From the NCBI RefSeq assembly GCF_013184495.1, contig NZ_JAAOIY010000004.1, positions 1 to 64,000 on the forward strand: a DNA stretch of 64,000 bases. The letters are read 5' to 3'. Origin of the DNA: Sporosarcina jiandibaonis (GTDB lineage: Bacteria; Bacillota; Bacilli; Bacillales_A; Planococcaceae). The notes below the pieces were generated by a model that searched no databases, was not told where the DNA came from, and saw only the letters and a list, made by a program, of their open reading frames with translations. Shown one piece after another: positions 8,830 to 17,292 of this stretch (position 1 is its first letter; each line of letters opens with the position of its first letter). The position numbers and the translations under genes were made by a program.

Positions 8830-9660
8830 TTAAACTTCTGTCGTCTTTATCGATGGTCCGCCGAATTTATTCTTAGCTCCGTGATAGACAGGTCCAACGT
8901 ATTCGTTAAGCTGCCAACCATTCGCGATTGCAGCTGAAACGAATTTCTTTGCTTCAGTGACTGCTTCTTTAATATCAAACCCGTTTGCAAGATTTGCCGT
9001 AATGGAAGCAGCAAGCGTGCAACCGGCTCCGTGGTTATAATGATTTTCGCTTTTTTCCGCTTCAAGCAATGTGAAAGTTTCACCGTCAAAAAGTAAATCA
9101 GCTGCAGCGTCATGTTTGATGGTCTTTCCGCCTTTAATAAAGACGTTCTGCGCACCAAGTTCGTGAATTTTTCTCGCAACTTCTTTCATATCTTCAATGG
9201 TTTTCGGCGTTTTCATACCTGCCAATTGGCCCGCCTCAAATAGATTTGGCGTGACAACAAGTGCATTTGGAAGTAAATGTTCAATCATCGCATCGACAGT
9301 TCCAGGGTTTAACACTTCGTCTTCACCTTTACATACCATTACCGGGTCAATCACGACTTTAGAAAGTCCGGCTTCTTTAATCGCGTTACCCGCGGTTTCA
9401 ATCACTTCTTCAGTACTAAGCATTCCTGTTTTTATGGCATCGATTCCTGTCGAAAGAGCAGTCGCGATTTGCGCTTTTAGTACGTCTACAGGAAGTGAAT
9501 ATACGCTGTGACTCCAATTAGTCGGATCCATTGTGACCACGACAGTCAATGCTGTCATGCCGTATGTTCCATGTTCTTGAAAGGTTTTCAAGTCGGCTTG
9601 AATACCCGCGCCGCCTGAAGTATCTGATCCTGCTATAGTCAATATCTTCTTTAATGTCAT
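8830..9660 (-). CDS. pdxK: pyridoxine/pyridoxal/hydroxymethylpyrimidine kinase
   Basis: A ribokinase-fold kinase of 276 residues that phosphorylates vitamin B6 vitamers for PLP salvage. The N-terminal GSDTSGGAGIQADLKTF motif binds substrate, and HGAGCT near the C-terminus is the anion-hole motif with the catalytic Cys/Asp region typical of the B. subtilis PdxK (ThiD2) type. It is a single gene with its own terminator. ThiD activity on hydroxymethylpyrimidine is possible because the families overlap, but the PTN-containing TMDPTN segment and length fit PdxK. Confidence 0.88.
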   Translation of the reverse strand: MTLKKILTIAGSDTSGGAGIQADLKTFQEHGTYGMTALTVVVTMDPTNWSHSVYSLPVDVLKAQIATALSTGIDAIKTGMLSTEEVIETAGNAIKEAGLSKVVIDPVMVCKGEDEVLNPGTVDAMIEHLLPNALVVTPNLFEAGQLAGMKTPKTIEDMKEVARKIHELGAQNVFIKGGKTIKHDAAADLLFDGETFTLLEAEKSENHYNHGAGCTLAASITANLANGFDIKEAVTEAKKFVSAAIANGWQLNEYVGPVYHGAKNKFGGPSIKTTEV

Positions 9661-9719
9661 TTTGAAGTCCCCTTTTATTGGAATGGAATCAACCTTTATT
9701 TTATCAAATTAATATCAAA

Positions 9720-9986
9720 CTACAAATTTCGGATATCACCCGCGGTTATTAATTTAAACATCGCGTAACTAAATAAGCCGGAAATAATGATGAAAATGAC
9801 TGCGATAATCCAATATCCGTAGAACAGTAAAGCTGTAGAAAGTCCGACAAGGGCTATTATTCCGAGTGCAATGAAAGCTAAAAAAACTGTGAATCCGATA
9901 CTTTTCGCACGTTCAGTAACATGTTCTCCATTTTTCGTCGCTTCGGTAATTTTGATCAATTTATTTCTCATGTTCATATCGGACAT
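9720..9986 (-). CDS. small two-helix membrane protein of unknown function
   Basis: An 88-residue protein: about 30 charged N-terminal residues, two hydrophobic helices at about 33-53 and 56-76, and a short tail. The ATG at 9986 is chosen because GGAGGG lies 8 nt upstream; the earlier TTG overlaps that site. It is transcribed alone, divergent from the DUF4230 gene. I do not recognise the family. Confidence 0.65.
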   Translation of the reverse strand: MSDMNMRNKLIKITEATKNGEHVTERAKSIGFTVFLAFIALGIIALVGLSTALLFYGYWIIAVIFIIISGLFSYAMFKLITAGDIRNL

Positions 9987-10043
9987 ATCGAATCCCTCCA
10001 AGAATAGTTTAGCACTAAATTCTAGTTGTTGAAACTTCGATTT

Positions 10044-10052
10044 TGCTATAAT
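10044..10052 (+). promoter_or_regulatory. extended -10 promoter of the DUF4230-ung-ywdI-ywdK cluster
   Basis: TGCTATAAT is a perfect extended -10. Upstream TTGTTG (10026-10031) is a weak -35 candidate. It lies 38 bp before the first start codon. Confidence 0.6.
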
Positions 10053-10089
10053 GTGAGTAGAATAGATTCAGATGAAAAGGAGGGTTTTT

Positions 10090-10842
10090 ATGTCGAAAAA
10101 TGAAAGAATAGATGAGATTGAACGGCTCCTGAAAGAATTAAAAGCAAGTGAAGAAGAAACAGCCGTCACAGTAGAAGAAACGGGAAATCATCAATCAGGC
10201 TTTTGGAAAGTCGGGAAACTATTCTTTTCTGTCTGGAAGAAATCGTTTTTGATCATAGCCCTTCTAATGCTAACGTTAATCATTGCGTTGCCGTTTGCGA
10301 CGTTTTATTTCTTGAAAACAGGGAGCACATTCACGGAAGAAAAAGGCGTGTTTTTAGAGCAAATAAAAGACTTGAATGAGCTCGCGACAGCAGAAGCCTA
10401 TACCAAGGTGATTATTGAACGACAAGACAATACAGTATTCGGCAAAGACATCGGACTGAACCTCCCTGGCACGAAGCGTCAACTTTTAGTCGTCATTCCG
10501 GGATCTGTGAAAGCCGGCGTGGATTTATCCGGATTATCGAATGACGATATCGTTTTCAATGAAGTGAAAAAAACGGCCAAATTGACTTTGCCGCACGCAA
10601 CATTTTTGGGCGGCGCTGAAATATTCTTCGATAACGTCGAGATTTATTCATATGAAGGTTTATTCCGTGAAAAAGCCAATATCGAAGAAGCCTATGAATT
10701 GGCCGAAGAAGCCAAAAAGCTAATTCTAGAAGAAACGGCTGGACAAGGTGTTTTGCAAATGGCAGAAAAAACCGCTGAAAAGACATTGCGAGAAATGTTT
10801 TTATTCGCGGGCTATGATGTAACGATTGAGTTCAAGGAGTGA
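10090..10842 (+). CDS. DUF4230 domain membrane-anchored protein
   Basis: A 250-residue protein. Residues 1-30 are acidic and possibly coiled, one hydrophobic segment spans about 47-72, and the extracytoplasmic remainder matches the DUF4230 pattern (a beta-rich module followed by a helical, Ala/Glu-rich C-terminus). Function is unknown. The ATG at 10090 is chosen because AAGGAGG lies 7 nt before it. The ung start codon lies 4 nt after the stop, so the genes are translationally close. Confidence 0.75.
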   Translation: MSKNERIDEIERLLKELKASEEETAVTVEETGNHQSGFWKVGKLFFSVWKKSFLIIALLMLTLIIALPFATFYFLKTGSTFTEEKGVFLEQIKDLNELATAEAYTKVIIERQDNTVFGKDIGLNLPGTKRQLLVVIPGSVKAGVDLSGLSNDDIVFNEVKKTAKLTLPHATFLGGAEIFFDNVEIYSYEGLFREKANIEEAYELAEEAKKLILEETAGQGVLQMAEKTAEKTLREMFLFAGYDVTIEFKE

Positions 10843-10846
10843 CAAA

Positions 10847-11533
10847 GTGAGCATCGAGATTTTCGGGAATGATTGGGACGACGCTTTGCATGTAGAATTT
10901 ACGAAACCATATTATGCGAAGCTTCGCCAGTTTTTGAATAAAGAATACGCTGATGAGACGATTTATCCACAGCAAGATGATCTATGGACAGCTTTCAAAT
11001 TAACACCATTTAATGATGTGAAAGCCGTCATTTTAGGACAAGATCCCTATCACGGACCTGGACAAGCGCACGGCTTAAGCTTTTCCGTAAAACCGGGCGT
11101 GAAAATACCGCCTAGTTTGCGAAATATGTTTAAAGAACTCGCGGAAGATATAGGATGTCCAATTCCGAAAGATGGCACGCTTACCGGCTGGGCTAAACAG
11201 GGTGTTCTTATGATGAATACCGTCTTGACAGTGAGGGAAGGGAAAGCCCATTCCCACAGAAATAAAGGATGGGAATTATTTACCGATGAAGTCATTCGGA
11301 AGTTATCAGATAGGGAAAAACCAATCGTATTTATCTTATGGGGGAGGCCCGCGCAGGAAAAGAAAAAGCTGATCGATGTTTCTAAACACGCCATTATCGA
11401 ATCATTTCACCCGAGCCCATTAAGCGCAAGCCGCGGCTTTTTGGGAAGCAAACCCTATTCAAAAGTAAATGCCGTGTTGAAATCTTGGAATGAAGAGCCG
11501 ATCAATTGGTGCCAAACAAGCGACATTCTTTAA
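10847..11533 (+). CDS. ung: uracil-DNA glycosylase, family 1
   Basis: Removes uracil from DNA in base excision repair. The 228-residue protein has the water-activating GQDPYHG motif (catalytic Asp and His) near residue 65 and the second conserved motif HPSPLS near residue 187, both diagnostic of family 1 Ung. The GTG at 10847 is chosen because AAGGAG lies 7 nt upstream. The order ung-ywdI-ywdK-gerQ matches B. subtilis. Confidence 0.97.
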   Translation: MSIEIFGNDWDDALHVEFTKPYYAKLRQFLNKEYADETIYPQQDDLWTAFKLTPFNDVKAVILGQDPYHGPGQAHGLSFSVKPGVKIPPSLRNMFKELAEDIGCPIPKDGTLTGWAKQGVLMMNTVLTVREGKAHSHRNKGWELFTDEVIRKLSDREKPIVFILWGRPAQEKKKLIDVSKHAIIESFHPSPLSASRGFLGSKPYSKVNAVLKSWNEEPINWCQTSDIL

Positions 11534-11599
11534 TTCGAACGGAACGCGTGATAAGGTAAAGTGACACTATATATTCGAAAGACAAAGGGATGATAATGT

Positions 11600-11869
11600 A
11601 TGATTTCCTACAATCAAGTATTGCTTGAAATGGAGCGCCAACTAGCTGCCGCCAAAAATACTGAAGATGAACGTGAAATGAGGGAAGCCCTCGCTGCGAT
11701 CAGATCGCTTTGTGAAGTCGCACTCGGGGGAAAACCTAGAAATGATGAAAAGGTGATTCCAAAAATGCTATCATCGCATTCAGTTCAACCACTTACACCA
11801 ATCCAATCGCTTGAAGCGAAGCCGATGGAGGAAGAAGGAGCAAACGGCGGCTCGATATTCGATTTTTAA
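11600..11869 (+). CDS. ywdI: YwdI family protein (DUF5327)
   Basis: An 89-residue, mostly helical protein matching YwdI by sequence and by position between ung and ywdK. The N-terminal 45 residues are conserved (ALAAIRSLCEVALG); the C-terminal half is low complexity. There is no signal peptide or known motif. Function is unknown. Confidence 0.8.
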   Translation: MISYNQVLLEMERQLAAAKNTEDEREMREALAAIRSLCEVALGGKPRNDEKVIPKMLSSHSVQPLTPIQSLEAKPMEEEGANGGSIFDF

Positions 11870-11895
11870 CAAATAGATAGAAGGTAGGAATAGAT

Positions 11896-12276
11896 ATGCC
11901 ATTTTTCATTATTGCCGGCGCGGTGAACGCGGCAATCGCCGTCATGCTCGGCGCATTCGGTGCGCATGCATTGAAAGAGAAACTATCCGAACATTACTTA
12001 GCCATTTGGGAAACTGCCGTTCAGTATCAAATGTTTCACGCCCTCGGCTTGATTGCCATCGGAATATTGATGAGTTCATCATTAATAGGTCCGATTACTC
12101 AACTGACATGGGCAGGGTGGCTACTACTTGCCGGAATCATTATTTTCTCGGGCAGTTTATACGTTTTGAGCCTATCGGGCATCGGTGTTCTTGGTGCCAT
12201 CACGCCAATTGGCGGCGTCGCATTCATTATCGGATGGATTATGCTCATCATCGCAGCGCTAAAATTCTCAAATTAA
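11896..12276 (+). CDS. ywdK: DUF423 family membrane protein YwdK
   Basis: A 126-residue inner-membrane protein with four hydrophobic segments. The [10 protein letters not shown] motif near the N-terminus and [10 protein letters not shown] in the middle are the DUF423 signatures. Function is unknown. It is the last gene of the ung cluster and ends in the stem of a bidirectional terminator. Confidence 0.9.
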   Translation: MPFFIIAGAVNAAIAVMLGAFGAHALKEKLSEHYLAIWETAVQYQMFHALGLIAIGILMSSSLIGPITQLTWAGWLLLAGIIIFSGSLYVLSLSGIGVLGAITPIGGVAFIIGWIMLIIAALKFSN

Positions 12277-12319
12277 AAAACTTCCGCTAGCCATAATCAG
12301 GCAAGCGGAAGTTTTTTTT
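12275..12319. terminator. bidirectional terminator between ywdK and gerQ
   Basis: A 14-bp stem AAAAAACTTCCGCT / AGCGGAAGTTTTTT (12275-12288 and 12304-12317) has T runs on both strands. Confidence 0.93.
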
Positions 12320-12771
12320 CATACTTGACGCGGTTGCATCGTTTGCGGAAAATATTTCACTTCGCCTTCAAACTCTGCAAAATCAAAGTAAATCATCGGG
12401 AAAAGGAATTCGTTACCCGTTGCTGTTTCATGGACGATGACGTGATCACGGCCGGCGGCAACTACGTACCCGGTGACATTCCTCACGTTCAAAGCCTCTG
12501 CAATTGTATGTTGAAATGAAAAGTGGAAAATCCCTGGATTACCGATATTTAACCGTAAAATGTTTTCGATGTACGATTGTTCCCCCATGGGTAGACCAGT
12601 CGGTATTCCGCTTGGAATTGGGGGCGGGACCATCAGCTGTTGCATAGGCTGCACTGGTTGCATCGGCTGTTGCATTTGTTGCATTTGTTGTTGCATGGGC
12701 TGCATCTGCTGCATATTCTGGTTCGGCATTCTTGGTTGTTGAAGATTTGGGTTCCAATAATATTGGACCAT
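12319..12771 (-). CDS. gerQ: spore coat protein GerQ
   Basis: A 150-residue spore protein: residues 1-60 are very rich in Gln, Met and Pro, and the C-terminal 90 residues are the conserved GerQ domain (SYIENILRLN, GRDHVIVHE). In B. subtilis GerQ is needed to place the lytic enzyme CwlJ in the spore and is cross-linked by transglutaminase through N-terminal lysines. This protein has no lysine in its N-terminal half and only one overall, near the C-terminus. It follows cwlJ by 54 nt on the same strand, so the two are probably one sporulation operon. Confidence 0.93.
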   Translation of the reverse strand: MVQYYWNPNLQQPRMPNQNMQQMQPMQQQMQQMQQPMQPVQPMQQLMVPPPIPSGIPTGLPMGEQSYIENILRLNIGNPGIFHFSFQHTIAEALNVRNVTGYVVAAGRDHVIVHETATGNEFLFPMIYFDFAEFEGEVKYFPQTMQPRQV

Positions 12772-12825
12772 TCATTCATCCTTTCATTGTATGTTAAAAC
12801 ATGTGGACGCTTTAAATCTATCAAG

Positions 12826-13245
12826 TTAAACTGTCGGACATACATCTACGAGCGGAGAAAAAAAGCAATGCGACTTGTAACGGCCAGTATTCCATTGACC
12901 ATACCACTGAGCCGGGCAAGCGCCTGTCGGCATGAAAAACCATAACGAACGGGTAGCGGGATGAAAACGTTCGCCAGCGAGAACTCTTCTGGCAAGTAGT
13001 ATATCTTGCGGACGCGCACGTTGGTAAAAGTAGCCCTTTGTTGTTGCTTCAAAGCCCCCAGGTCGTTGGAATACCATCTGTTGCAAGGTACGAATATCGG
13101 TGAAATCGAGGCAGTCACCAAGCACGCGGTTTACGCCAACGTTTCCGACCATGAGCATGCCAAGCTGGCCATCTCCTTCCGCTTCGGCGCGCATTAACCG
13201 GGCTAGTAATTCGACCTCTGCCGTATTGTGAGCAATCACTGCCAA
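12826..13245 (-). CDS. cwlJ: spore cortex-lytic cell wall hydrolase CwlJ
   Basis: A 139-residue SleB/CwlJ hydrolase that degrades cortex peptidoglycan during germination, triggered by Ca-dipicolinate. It has no signal peptide, as is normal for CwlJ, which is made in the mother cell and carried to the coat by GerQ. The catalytic Glu lies in RAEAEGD near residue 20, and WFFMPTGACP near residue 102 is family-typical. Mother-cell (sigma-E) expression is expected, and a matching promoter candidate lies upstream. Confidence 0.93.
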   Translation of the reverse strand: MAVIAHNTAEVELLARLMRAEAEGDGQLGMLMVGNVGVNRVLGDCLDFTDIRTLQQMVFQRPGGFEATTKGYFYQRARPQDILLARRVLAGERFHPATRSLWFFMPTGACPAQWYGQWNTGRYKSHCFFSPLVDVCPTV

Positions 13246-13264
13246 AGAAAAACCTCCTCACGTA

Positions 13265-13295
13265 AAAGATATGCAAAGGTCGATATAAAGATGAC
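13265..13295 (-). promoter_or_regulatory. candidate sigma-E promoter of cwlJ-gerQ
   Basis: On the minus strand TCATCTT, a 14-nt spacer and CATATCTT resemble the sigma-E consensus (KMATATT - 14 - CATACANT), with about two mismatches. It is placed roughly 25 bp before the cwlJ start. Confidence 0.4.
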
Positions 13296-13342
13296 AAAAA
13301 GCATGAATCCCTATGGTAAACTATGGGAAAGGGGGATTTCTT

Positions 13343-13651
13343 ATGCACATAGAAAACACCATTCCAGACTTTTTAGCAGTATATGAATCAAACAAAGATT
13401 TTAGAATGCCTGATTTGGAGAAGAATATATATGGATACTCCGAAATATTTGATCAATACTTTCCGAATCACTGTCCGAAAACAGAGGAACGTCTTCAGAT
13501 AATAGCAAAATATCCATCCAAAATCGATGACATCCGTAGAATTTCAGAACAGCTTCCAACGATTATTAAAGACATTGAAGCGCTCGCCCGCAGGAAAGCG
13601 TCCGCCCGGAACGGAATCAACGATCCATATAAAAAACGAGTACTCGAATAA
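13343..13651 (+). CDS. small hypothetical protein, probably a truncated gene ending in a repeat element
   Basis: A 102-residue frame with a good start (AAAGGGGG, then ATG at 13343). Residues 1-80 look like a genuine protein; the opening IENTIPDFLAVYE recalls the N-terminus of DUF2268-type putative zinc proteases (low certainty), which are normally well over 200 residues and carry a HEXXH motif absent here. From about residue 83 the DNA is a copy of the interspersed repeat (GCGTCCGCCCGGAACGGAATCAACG), so the C-terminus ARRKASARNGIND is repeat-derived. Likely a gene truncated by, or fused to, the element. Confidence 0.5.
   Translation: MHIENTIPDFLAVYESNKDFRMPDLEKNIYGYSEIFDQYFPNHCPKTEERLQIIAKYPSKIDDIRRISEQLPTIIKDIEALARRKASARNGINDPYKKRVLE
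13585..13640 (+). repeat. partial copy (R5) of the GTTGATT interspersed repeat inside a coding frame
   Basis: CGCTCGCCCGCAGGAAAGCG, then CCGCCCGGAACGGAATCAACG match the 3' half of the copies at 24.85 and 38.3 kb. Past the end, ATATAAAAAACGAGTACTCGAATAA also resembles the sequence that follows the 24.85-kb copy. Confidence 0.7.
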
Positions 13652-13668
13652 AGAACTCAAGTACTCGC
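13631..13668 (-). terminator. hemQ terminator
   Basis: On the minus strand CGAGTACT and AGTACTCG form an 8-bp stem followed by TTTTTTATA. It abuts the repeat copy. Confidence 0.65.
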
Positions 13669-13690
13669 CAAAATTATAATTGTTAATTAG

Positions 13691-14440
13691 TTAAATCTTA
13701 AAAAACTCAGTAGTCTTATCGCCATCTAAAATCGTACCAACGAAAAACGATCCGAACTCGGCATAACGCGCGCTCGCTTCATCAAAACGCATTTCATAAA
13801 TGATTTTCTTGAACTGAAGAACGTCATCTGAGAACAACGTAACGCCCCACTCAAAATCGTCGAAACCGACAGATCCTGAAATGATTTGTTTGATCTTACC
13901 AGCATAACTACGACCAATCATACCGTGATCGTACATCAACTTTCTGCGCGTCTCCATATCAAGCATGAACCAGTTGTCGTCGCCGTCGCGCTTTTTATCC
14001 ATCGGGTAAAAACAGATATACTGGCTGCGTGGCAATTCCGGATATAAACGTCCGCGAACATACGGGTTTTGATACGGATCTTCATCCGACTCGCCTGCAA
14101 GATAGTTTGACAACTCAACTACAGAAACATAAGAATACGCCGGGATTGTAAAGTCCGCAATCGCGAGCTTATTGAACTCCGTCTCAAGCTCTTGTAATTC
14201 ATCCATTGTCGGACGCAAAATCATCAGCATGAAATCCGCTTTTTGCCCAACAACTGTATAGAAAGCATGGCTGCCTGTTTTTTCATCATGTGCTTTTTGG
14301 AGCTTGTCCAGATATTGATGAAACTCATCAATTACAGTTTGGCGTTCTTCCTCAGAAATTGTCTTCCAAGACGACCAGTCCATCGTGCGAAGATCGTGTA
14401 ATGCGTACCATCCATCGAGCGTAACTGCTGCTTCATTCAA
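13691..14440 (-). CDS. hemQ: coproheme decarboxylase HemQ
   Basis: Converts coproheme III to heme b by two oxidative decarboxylations, the last step of the Gram-positive (coproporphyrin-dependent) heme pathway. The 249-residue chlorite-dismutase-like protein carries the conserved [21 protein letters not shown] segment with the catalytic Tyr, and the heme-region sequence [22 protein letters not shown]. The start is TTG at 14440; AAGGAG lies 11 nt upstream, a slightly long spacing. It is divergent from pta, as in B. subtilis (ywfI-pta). Confidence 0.95.
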   Translation of the reverse strand: MNEAAVTLDGWYALHDLRTMDWSSWKTISEEERQTVIDEFHQYLDKLQKAHDEKTGSHAFYTVVGQKADFMLMILRPTMDELQELETEFNKLAIADFTIPAYSYVSVVELSNYLAGESDEDPYQNPYVRGRLYPELPRSQYICFYPMDKKRDGDDNWFMLDMETRRKLMYDHGMIGRSYAGKIKQIISGSVGFDDFEWGVTLFSDDVLQFKKIIYEMRFDEASARYAEFGSFFVGTILDGDKTTEFFKI

Positions 14441-14523
14441 AATAATTCAGACTCCTTCATAAAAAATTTTGCTTACTAAGAATAGTTTAGCACAATTGAA
14501 TAGAAAACTACTTGTCGGGCGGT

Positions 14524-14545
14524 CTTTGTCATGAATTCGACAAAG
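14524..14545. promoter_or_regulatory. perfect 7-bp inverted repeat between hemQ and pta
   Basis: CTTTGTC and GACAAAG flank an 8-nt centre in the divergent intergenic region, about 75 bp before pta. It may be an operator; no regulator is assigned. Confidence 0.35.
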
Positions 14546-14617
14546 TGTGTCACTGTATACCGGCAGTCAAATCGTGTATGCTAGATGTATAAGAAAAGGT
14601 TGAAAGGTGGACTATTA

Positions 14618-15589
14618 ATGACTGATTTATTCAGTGAAATTCAAGAAAGTTTAAAAGGGACCCAAAAGACAATTGTATTGCCTGAGGGAACCGACGAACG
14701 CATACTTCAAGCGGCAGCACGCTTACAAAGCGAAGAACTTGTGCAGCCGATTTTACTCGGGAACGAAGACGAAGTGAAAAGTGCCGCTTCCGCAGCCGCT
14801 ATAAATATCGAAAACATCTCAATTATTGACCCCGCTACAGCGCCTTATTTTGACGAACTTGTTGATCAATTCGTCGAACGCAGACAAGGCAAAAACACAA
14901 TCGAGCAGGCAAGAGAGCTCCTTCTAACAGTAAATTACTTCGGTACTATGCTTGTCTATTCAGGACGCGCGGAAGGGCTAGTTAGCGGAGCTGTGCATTC
15001 TACAGCAGACACAGTTCGCCCTGCACTACAAATCATACGCACAAAACCAGGAATATCAAGAACCAGCGGCGCTTTCATCATGATGAAAGGCGAAGAAAGA
15101 CTCGTCTTTGCAGATTGCGCAATTACAGTCGCACCGAATTCGCAAGAACTAGCAGAAATCGCAGTTGCAAGTGCGAAAACAGCCAGTTCATTCGGGATAA
15201 ATCCTCGTGTCGCCATGCTGTCATTTTCAACAAAAGGTTCTGCTGTGACAGAAGAAACGACAAAAGTAGCCGATGCTGTCGCGATAGCAAAAGACATTGA
15301 TCCGGACTTAACGATAGACGGAGAATTCCAGTTCGATGCGGCGTACGTTCCAGAGGTCGCTATCAAAAAAGCGCCCGATTCAATGATTCAAGGCGATGCG
15401 AACGTGTTTGTTTTCCCATCACTTGAAGCTGGCAACATCGGGTACAAATTAACAGAAAGACTTGGAGGGTACGAGGCAATCGGACCAGTTTTACAAGGGT
15501 TAAACGCGCCAGTCAACGATTTATCTCGTGGTTGTTCCGCTGATGACGTGTACAAGCTAAGCCTATTGACCGCAGCTCAAAGTCTTTAA
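14618..15589 (+). CDS. pta: phosphate acetyltransferase
   Basis: Interconverts acetyl-CoA and acetyl phosphate (overflow metabolism with acetate kinase). At 323 residues it is the short, single-domain Bacillus form. Family signatures are visible: IVLPEGTDERIL at the N-terminus, SGAVHSTADTVRPALQII in the middle and FPSLEAGNIGYKL near the C-terminus. The ATG at 14618 is chosen because AAAGGTGG lies 8 nt upstream. lipL follows 12 nt after the stop, so the two are co-transcribed. Confidence 0.97.
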   Translation: MTDLFSEIQESLKGTQKTIVLPEGTDERILQAAARLQSEELVQPILLGNEDEVKSAASAAAINIENISIIDPATAPYFDELVDQFVERRQGKNTIEQARELLLTVNYFGTMLVYSGRAEGLVSGAVHSTADTVRPALQIIRTKPGISRTSGAFIMMKGEERLVFADCAITVAPNSQELAEIAVASAKTASSFGINPRVAMLSFSTKGSAVTEETTKVADAVAIAKDIDPDLTIDGEFQFDAAYVPEVAIKKAPDSMIQGDANVFVFPSLEAGNIGYKLTERLGGYEAIGPVLQGLNAPVNDLSRGCSADDVYKLSLLTAAQSL

Positions 15590-15601
15590 TCAGGAGAATT
15601 A

Positions 15602-16444
15602 ATGATGTCATCATATGAATCTTATTTACGCATCCCCGAATGGCGGTTTTTGGATGAATCGATTAGCGCGCAAAAGCGTTCCGCTCTCGAATCATTCGCC
15701 GCGGACGATACGCTTTGCCATCTCGTCGGACAACAGATGAGCATCCCTGCGGTTCGAACTTGGGTTCACGATAAAACAATCGTCCTCGGTATTCAAGATC
15801 ACCGGCTTCCGAACATTTCGGAAGCTACTTCACTATTAGAGAATGCAGGTTATCAATCGATTGTCCGGAATTCTGGCGGTTTAGCAGTCGTCTTGGATGA
15901 AGGAGTTTTAAATGTTTCGATGGTCCTTTCCGAGCAAAACACATCGATTGATATTCCGACAGGTTATGAAATCATGCTGGAATTCGTCAAGCTGCTATTT
16001 CCAGAAGCGGGCGACCGAATTCAAGCCTATGAAATTGTCGGCTCGTATTGTCCGGGCTCCTATGATTTAAGTATCGAAGGATTAAAATTTGCGGGGATTT
16101 CACAACGAAGACTTCGACAAGGAATCGCTGTCCAAGTGTATTTATGTATTGAAGGAAGCGGCGCAAAACGTGCGGAGTTGATACGTGAATTATACGAAGC
16201 AGGATTAAACGGTGAAGAAACGAAGTTTGTCTATCCAACGATAAAACCAGAAGTGATGGCATCCCTTTCTGAACTGCTTAATCTCAAACTGACAGTCAGC
16301 GATGTAAATGTCCGTGTTCAAATGTTATTGCGCTCACTTGCTGAAAATGTTGTTACAGGCGGATTTCGCGACGACGAAATGGACATGTACGCATTTTATT
16401 TGAACCGAGTCGTAGAGCGCAATAAAAAAATGCTCATAAAATAA
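15602..16444 (+). CDS. lipL: octanoyl-[GcvH]:protein N-octanoyltransferase
   Basis: Moves the octanoyl group from GcvH to the E2 subunits of oxo-acid dehydrogenases in the Bacillus lipoate pathway. It is a 280-residue biotin/lipoate ligase-like protein with the RNSGGLAVVLDEGVLN motif near residue 85 and the acyl-accepting Cys in GSYCPGSYDL near residue 145. Two in-frame ATGs (15602, 15605) follow AGGAG; either could start translation. pta-lipL order is as in B. subtilis. Confidence 0.94.
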   Translation: MMSSYESYLRIPEWRFLDESISAQKRSALESFAADDTLCHLVGQQMSIPAVRTWVHDKTIVLGIQDHRLPNISEATSLLENAGYQSIVRNSGGLAVVLDEGVLNVSMVLSEQNTSIDIPTGYEIMLEFVKLLFPEAGDRIQAYEIVGSYCPGSYDLSIEGLKFAGISQRRLRQGIAVQVYLCIEGSGAKRAELIRELYEAGLNGEETKFVYPTIKPEVMASLSELLNLKLTVSDVNVRVQMLLRSLAENVVTGGFRDDEMDMYAFYLNRVVERNKKMLIK

Positions 16445-16460
16445 TTACTTTTAACTTATC

Positions 16461-16500
16461 AAAAAAAAGCCACCAATCAGTAGCTGATTGGTGGTTCTTT
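16461..16500. terminator. bidirectional terminator, overlapping the rsfA stop
   Basis: GCCACCAATCAG pairs with CTGATTGGTGG. A8 precedes and TTCTTTT follows. The stop codon of the minus-strand gene lies inside the stem. Confidence 0.88.
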
Positions 16501-17112
16501 TGATACGAGATTTCCGTTTTGTTCCATTTGGAAAACAGGCGCGGTACGTTCTTCTTCACTGTCAAGCGTGACTAGCCTGCGAGCGCGGTTCATGATCTGA
16601 ACAAATGCTTCGTAATCGGAACGAAGTGTTTCATTCTCGTTTTTGAGCTTAGTAATTTCCTTTTCAAGCTGTTTAATAGTGTCGTTTGCTGCTTTTGCCG
16701 TTTGTCTCCACCGGAAAGACTCGCTATCTCCCGCACCTGAATGATGCAGGCGGACAAGGTAAGCGATGACCGTATCTAGCGTTAGTGCAGATAGTGGAAC
16801 CGCCACCCTATTATCCTCGTTGCTTCCTTGTGTAGGTGTGTATAATTGTTGACCGCGTCTCTTGAAATCTTTACCAAGCATGCGAATCGCTTGTTTTCTT
16901 TCTTTTTTGGCATCCTCGAGTTCTGCTTCATAATCGCGTCTAACCACTGCGTTCCATCTAAATCCACAAGCAGCTGCCGTACGATTTAAAGCATCACCGA
17001 CTTCTTCAAAGGCGCTTAATTGCGTACTACCTTCTCGAACGTGTCGAAGTACTGTCTCTGCCAATAAAACATCATTTTCTTCCATCCAAGCATCCTGCCT
17101 AACTTTCACCAT
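16477..17112 (-). CDS. rsfA: RsfA-family prespore transcriptional regulator
   Basis: A 211-residue protein with an N-terminal Myb/SANT-like DNA-binding domain (RQDAWMEENDVLLAETVLRHV, then CGFRWNAVVR) and a C-terminal coiled coil (about residues 130-170, LEKEITKLKNENETLRSDYE). RsfA adjusts sigma-F-dependent gene expression in the B. subtilis forespore, and this gene has the same position next to lipL and ywfO. The tail after residue 185 is variable. Confidence 0.88.
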   Translation of the reverse strand: MVKVRQDAWMEENDVLLAETVLRHVREGSTQLSAFEEVGDALNRTAAACGFRWNAVVRRDYEAELEDAKKERKQAIRMLGKDFKRRGQQLYTPTQGSNEDNRVAVPLSALTLDTVIAYLVRLHHSGAGDSESFRWRQTAKAANDTIKQLEKEITKLKNENETLRSDYEAFVQIMNRARRLVTLDSEEERTAPVFQMEQNGNLVSKEPPISY

Positions 17113-17236
17113 AGTAGTGCCTCCCTGCCATGTTCATAATCTCTTTCTATCGATAGTGTGTACATCGAATCGCTATTTTATTCACTTGATAAATTCATTG
17201 TGTCCAGATTTTTATTATTTCATTCTGATTTCACGC

Positions 17237-17265
17237 TTTATGAGCCGACTTTTTTTGAGTACAAT
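17237..17265 (+). promoter_or_regulatory. candidate sigma-A promoter of ywfO-ywgA
   Basis: TTTATG, a 17-nt spacer and TACAAT lie 28 bp before the ywfO start. Confidence 0.45.
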
Positions 17266-17292
17266 AGAATTAGGGAGTAACGGAGGTGCGAA

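Noticed and set aside
12560-12742. Cys-rich 60-residue frame on the plus strand
   Set aside because: Antisense shadow of the Gln/Met-rich codons of gerQ.
12786-12793. Perfect sigma-E -10 (CATACAAT on the minus strand) upstream of gerQ
   Set aside because: It abuts the ribosome site, so a transcript starting there would lose it, and no -35 is visible. Probably chance.
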